Source: Alphaproteobacteria bacterium
GTDB lineage: Bacteria > Myxococcota_A > UBA796 > UBA2385
DNA length: 64,000 nt
NCBI GenBank assembly: GCA_020632755.1
Contig: JACKEY010000017.1
Span: 1-64,000 of the forward strand
Reading direction: 5' to 3'
This document shows, in pieces, positions 63,243-64,000 of the stretch. The notes under the pieces were generated by a model. The model worked only from the letters and a program-made list of their open reading frames with translations. It ran no database searches and had not been told where the DNA came from. Position 1 is the stretch's first letter; the number at the start of each line of letters is the position of its first letter. The translations under genes were made by a program, and so were the position numbers.

Positions 63243-64000
63243 TCAGGAGCCCGCGAGCTCCCGCCGGGCGGCCGCAGCGGCCCGGGCCCGCTCCTCGAGC
63301 TCCGCCAGCGCTTCTTCGGCGCGGCGGGGCTCGTCGTGCTCCAGGGCCACCTCGCGCGCCAGCCGGCGAGCGGTGGCGGCGATCTCCAGCAGGCGGGCCA
63401 GATCGGCGGTGAGCCGGCGATCCAGGGCGGCTTCGGCCTGCCACGCCGCGTCGGCGGCGTCGGCTGCGGCCTGCAGGCGCTCGAGCTCGTGGGCGTCGAC
63501 CGGCTGCCCGGCGGCCGCCAGCGTGCGCAGCCGCCCCAGGCGCTCGGCGGCCCAGGCGCCAGCGTCCGGCGCCGCCGGGGCCGCGAGCTCGGCCTCGACC
63601 CGGGTGGTGTCCTCGACCAGGCCCTCGACCTCCCGCCGCAGGCTCCGCGCAGACGACCGCAGATCGACGGCCACGGGCTCGGCCAACGACTCGTGGCGGG
63701 CCGCGATCGCCTCCTCCAGGGCAGCGATGCCGGCCAGCGCCTCGGCAGCGACGGCCTGGGCGCGGGTTCGTGCTTCCGCCGGCTGGGCGTGCTGCGCCTT
63801 CCCCTCCTCGCCCGTCGCCTCGCGCCCACCCTCGACCGCGCGGTAGCCCTCGGCCAGGGCCGGGCCCAGGTCCTGGCGGTAGGCCACCGGCGCCTGGTCG
63901 TCCTTGGCCGACAGCAGGTCGCGGACCAGCCAGGGGCCGATGGTCGTCGACAGCAGCACCGTCGCGGCGACGAAGGCGAACACCGTCCAGCTGGGTGCGC
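63243..64000 (-). CDS. Membrane-anchored coiled-coil protein, 5' end outside window
   Basis: The last 250 or so residues are visible. The frame is open to the right edge; before a GTG at 63983 it already reads APSWT, so the true start may lie outside. A hydrophobic segment (FAFVAATVLLSTTIGPWLV) is followed by 200 residues of Ala/Glu/Arg-rich coiled coil. No family is recognised. It converges on the FG-GAP lipoprotein gene. Confidence 0.65.
   Translation of the reverse strand, partial: APSWTVFAFVAATVLLSTTIGPWLVRDLLSAKDDQAPVAYRQDLGPALAEGYRAVEGGREATGEEGKAQHAQPAEARTRAQAVAAEALAGIAALEEAIAARHESLAEPVAVDLRSSARSLRREVEGLVEDTTRVEAELAAPAAPDAGAWAAERLGRLRTLAAAGQPVDAHELERLQAAADAADAAWQAEAALDRRLTADLARLLEIAATARRLAREVALEHDEPRRAEEALAELEERARAAAAARRELAGS

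Overview
The window joins two very different DNAs. Positions 1 to about 24.57 kb are the distal part of a chromosomal integron cassette array. Positions 24.6-64 kb are high-GC chromosomal backbone of a bacterium that is most likely a myxobacterium-like member of Myxococcota (former Deltaproteobacteria). Evidence for that placement is indirect: MopE-type Asp/Cys metal-binding repeats, a Ser/Thr kinase fused to an ATPase/TPR sensor region, a Cys-rich MYXO-CTERM-like C-terminus, several lipoproteins with Asp-rich linkers, and a futalosine-pathway MqnC-like enzyme. No rRNA, tRNA or integrase gene was seen.

Array (1-24,566). Sixteen copies of a 170-172 bp imperfect palindrome have the layout of attC sites (R''-L''...L'-R'). 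The decisive evidence is that the bases starting each cassette, just after G^TT, are the reverse complement of the bases before that same cassette's own downstream AAC. This holds for all 15 cassettes whose two ends lie in the window. Cassettes are large (1.35-2.0 kb; one is 2.67 kb with an IS630 insertion), and nine of 15 carry their genes entirely against the attC direction. Cargo is mainly defence-like or toxin-antitoxin-like: Mrr-like and other PD-(D/E)XK proteins (cassettes 3, 8, probably 7), an AlbA/Schlafen-type protein (4), a toxin-antitoxin-like HTH pair (5), HEPN proteins (6, 12, 16), RHH/PIN toxin-antitoxin (9), an HNH protein (10) and an AbiE-like nucleotidyltransferase pair (15). 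There is also a matrixin-type metalloprotease lipoprotein (13) and uncharacterised proteins (2, 11, 14). Three cassettes have promoter/operator palindromes placed so that the mRNA should be leaderless. The last attC is split by an IS481-type remnant and has lost its R' box, so it marks the array end. The integrase, if any, should lie left of the window.

Backbone (24.6-64 kb), in order: SUKH-like protein, YkuE-like metallophosphoesterase, DUF1801 protein, IS110-family transposase, mqnC-like radical SAM enzyme with a rhodanese, universal stress protein, a large subtilase/FG-GAP surface protein, a kinase-ATPase-TPR protein overlapping a lipoprotein gene, an RCK_C membrane protein, a DUF2914 membrane protein, a thioesterase overlapping an Fpg/Nei-like glycosylase, an SLC12-type transporter, RecQ, two small lipoproteins, a C26-type glutamine amidotransferase, a D-cysteine desulfhydrase-like enzyme overlapping a diacylglycerol-kinase-like enzyme, and an M48 peptidase. 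A hairpin terminator separates these from a leftward block: a MopE/beta-helix lipoprotein, two large membrane proteins, a lipoprotein and a further membrane protein. Two adjacent members of this block end in Met-rich tandem repeats. The right end holds a TetR regulator, an Asp/Thr-linker FG-GAP lipoprotein and a truncated coiled-coil protein.
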